This document shows, one piece after another, positions 4,865-6,639 of a DNA stretch of 6,639 nucleotides (the stretch's first letter is position 1; each line of letters opens with the position of its first letter). The stretch comes from Promethearchaeota archaeon (GTDB lineage: Archaea; Asgardarchaeota; Lokiarchaeia; Sigyniarchaeales; SOKP01), in NCBI GenBank assembly GCA_019057355.1, contig DXJM01000009.1:1-6639 (forward strand), given 5' to 3'. Made by a program: the position numbers and the translations under genes. The notes under the pieces were generated by a model that made no database searches, had not been told where the DNA came from, and worked only from the letters and a program-made list of their open reading frames with translations.

Positions 4865-6639
4865 TTATCGTCTTCGCAATTGCTTGTTCTTTAGTTCTTT
4901 ATTTTTATACAATAAAATGATAATTATCGGGATTGCAAATGGAATGATATAGCAGAAAAATAATGCAGCTATTGATAATTCTATGCCAAATTGGAAGATT
5001 CCGGAGTCAATAAGTTCATTATTACTATCTCTTAATTCATAATAGAAGGTTTTCACGCTGAATTCATAAGGATTTAAGGTGGAAAATATTCGTGCTTCAA
5101 TTCGATTTCTCCCGGGAGCAAACTCATTTCGAATGACAATGCTATTAGGAATGCCAAATAGAGGATTTTGCTCAATAACTATTAAAGTATATCGTTCTGC
5201 CTGTCTACCATTATTATCAACAATCATTATCAAATGAGCATAATCCCATTGGGTAACTGTTGTTGGATAACTCGTTCTGACAGGTACTAATGGAGACATT
5301 ATTTGAATAGGTAAAGATTCAGTATAATATATTGTCGAATTTTTTGACAAGGTCATATTTATTGAAACATTACCAGAACCAGATATATTAAAGTAATAGA
5401 TCAATGGTCTTGATTCTTTAGCAGCTAAAGTTATTTCATCTCTAAAGAGCCCTTCTCCTGTATTGTTAAGCAAAGCAGCTCCTGAAAAGCTCACGTTAAT
5501 TGATTGAGTATCATCAGGTAAAAAATTAATCAAATTAAATTTAACCAAAATTAAATCTTGATCGACGACCTTATTAGCATAAATAAGAGCAGTATAATCA
5601 AAGGAATCTCCAATCGTTATAGACACGTTAATTTCTAAGTATATGACGCTCCCGCTATAAAATTTAAAACTAATATAATCCAGACCTAACCTTGCATCAG
5701 TAATTGTTGTGAGGTTAAGAGACACGAAAGTATCATTGTGGTATAAATAGGAGAAAAACTCGACATCAGATAGGTATTGATTTATGATATTGTCTCCCTC
5801 CATTGAAACATCCAAGGTTACATTACCATCCCGAGTATTATTTACGGGAATCGTTATATTGAGTGTTGGACCTTGATAAAGAGTGGTTCCTAATCCCTCA
5901 ATTGGTTTATTAACTAATCCAGAAATCACGTTAAACGTCATAATTGTAGTGCTGATGCAGAACTTTGATGAATTTGTCCATATCCGGACTTCATAACCAT
6001 CTCCATAGGGTAAAGCATCTGTTATTGAATATATTAAGGTGTCATTTGAGTTCCCAGATTCTATATACCCATTTTCTTCATAAAAAAACGTGTCATTGTG
6101 ATCGTAAAACAAGTAAGTAACATTTACATCAGATATGTAGGTAATGTTCATCATCTTAGACTGATAAACCATACTCGTTGTTATGTTCAGAGAATCTTGA
6201 TTGAAAATATAATCTGGAACGATTTCGGTGGTGTTATATGATGCCACTAATAGAGGAGCGTTATAGATTTCTGTTGCTTTTAAATAAGAATCGATTAGAT
6301 ACATGTTAGAGTTAAGATTTTTATAATTATCCGCAACAGGAGAAAATCTATAATCATAGGCTTCAGTTGTATCATCGTAAAAACTTGTTTCAAAACTTTC
6401 ATAAAGCTCAAAAGCCCTATCGTAATAAGTCATATTACCAGTAGCTTCAAACATTTGCAAACAAGCGGCCATCATTATCGCATTTTCTTTTAAAAGCGTA
6501 TGAGTATTGGGTTGATTAATAGGTATTTGCCAATCAACACTTTCAGTTGAATAATAATATAAATCTGAGGCATCGTTCCATAATCCATTCTCCATTTTCT
6601 CAAAAACTAATATTGCATGATCTAAATAAGTAGTATCAT
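4865..6639 (-). CDS. Partial surface protein: alpha-toroid (six-hairpin-like) region, beta-rich ectodomain, C-terminal membrane helix; 5' end outside window
   Basis: The frame is open from the right edge; 14 codons precede the first ATG in the window (at 6595), so the true start lies outside. Numbered from that ATG, residues up to about 110, plus the preceding YLDHAILVFEKM, are helical. They have the pattern of alpha/alpha six-hairpin toroids (YyaL/AGE/glycosidase-like): GLWND, YYY, then ENAIMMAACLQMFEATGN and YDRAFELYESF. Residues 115-535 are beta-rich with about 20 N-X-S/T sequons and are probably several beta-sandwich domains outside the cell. A membrane helix at about 537-562 is followed by a short basic tail (KNKELKNKQLRRR). 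This makes it a type I envelope protein. It is first in a two-gene operon with the surface protein at 3132-4862. The toroid call is by pattern only. Whether it is catalytic cannot be judged, because most of that domain is missing here. No gene name was recognised. Confidence 0.75.
   Translation of the reverse strand, partial: DTTYLDHAILVFEKMENGLWNDASDLYYYSTESVDWQIPINQPNTHTLLKENAIMMAACLQMFEATGNMTYYDRAFELYESFETSFYDDTTEAYDYRFSPVADNYKNLNSNMYLIDSYLKATEIYNAPLLVASYNTTEIVPDYIFNQDSLNITTSMVYQSKMMNITYISDVNVTYLFYDHNDTFFYEENGYIESGNSNDTLIYSITDALPYGDGYEVRIWTNSSKFCISTTIMTFNVISGLVNKPIEGLGTTLYQGPTLNITIPVNNTRDGNVTLDVSMEGDNIINQYLSDVEFFSYLYHNDTFVSLNLTTITDARLGLDYISFKFYSGSVIYLEINVSITIGDSFDYTALIYANKVVDQDLILVKFNLINFLPDDTQSINVSFSGAALLNNTGEGLFRDEITLAAKESRPLIYYFNISGSGNVSINMTLSKNSTIYYTESLPIQIMSPLVPVRTSYPTTVTQWDYAHLIMIVDNNGRQAERYTLIVIEQNPLFGIPNSIVIRNEFAPGRNRIEARIFSTLNPYEFSVKTFYYELRDSNNELIDSGIFQFGIELSIAALFFCYIIPFAIPIIIILLYKNKELKNKQLRRR

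Noticed and set aside
4865..6595. Full-length gene starting at the ATG at 6595
   Set aside because: The frame continues without a stop to the right edge, and those codons (YLDHAILVFEK) continue the same helical pattern. No signal peptide follows the ATG although the protein needs one, so this is an internal Met.
1..6639. CRISPR array, tRNA, rRNA, insertion sequence or attachment site
   Set aside because: No spaced direct repeats, cloverleaf, rRNA blocks, transposase motifs or terminal inverted repeats were seen. All non-coding gaps are under 250 bp.

Overview
The window is A+T-rich archaeal DNA, most probably from an Asgard archaeon (Lokiarchaeia-like); the lineage is an inference. Three things support it. 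A Rag/Gtr-type small GTPase, a eukaryotic signature protein, sits at the left end. Next come two tetrahydromethanopterin-dependent C1 genes (mtd, ftr) of the archaeal Wood-Ljungdahl/methanogenesis pathway. The right half encodes two glycosylation-sequon-rich surface proteins with archaeal-style C-terminal membrane anchors. The presumed promoters look like TATA boxes, and clear Shine-Dalgarno sites are absent.

Layout, left to right. (1) 40-993 (+) is a RagA/Gtr1-like GTPase with a C-terminal roadblock-like region. Its reading frame is open to the left edge. (2) 1078-1917 (-) is mtd, F420-dependent methylene-H4MPT dehydrogenase, convergent with the GTPase; U-rich terminators for both strands fill the 84-bp gap. 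(3) 1918-2165 is a 248-bp divergent intergenic region with candidate TATA boxes on both strands, two tandem 16-bp repeats, a perfect 7-bp inverted repeat and a tandem 7-mer. (4) 2166-3071 (+) is ftr, formylmethanofuran:H4MPT formyltransferase. (5) 3072-3131 is another convergent terminator gap. (6) 3132-4862 (-) and 4865-6639 (-, 5' end beyond the window) form a two-gene operon with a 2-nt gap. Both encode surface proteins with beta-rich ectodomains and one C-terminal membrane helix.

How the genes relate. Ftr and Mtd catalyse the second and fourth steps of C1 reduction from CO2 (or the reverse oxidation) on H4MPT. They share one divergent control region, so joint regulation is plausible. The intervening enzyme (Mch) and the flanking ones (Fwd/Fmd, Mer) are not in the window. 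The two surface proteins probably act together at the cell envelope. The upstream one begins with what looks like the end of an alpha/alpha-toroid (six-hairpin) domain; the downstream one ends in a 70-residue, highly charged cytoplasmic tail. No functional link between the GTPase, the C1 genes and the surface operon can be shown from sequence alone. No tRNA, rRNA, CRISPR array or mobile element was seen.
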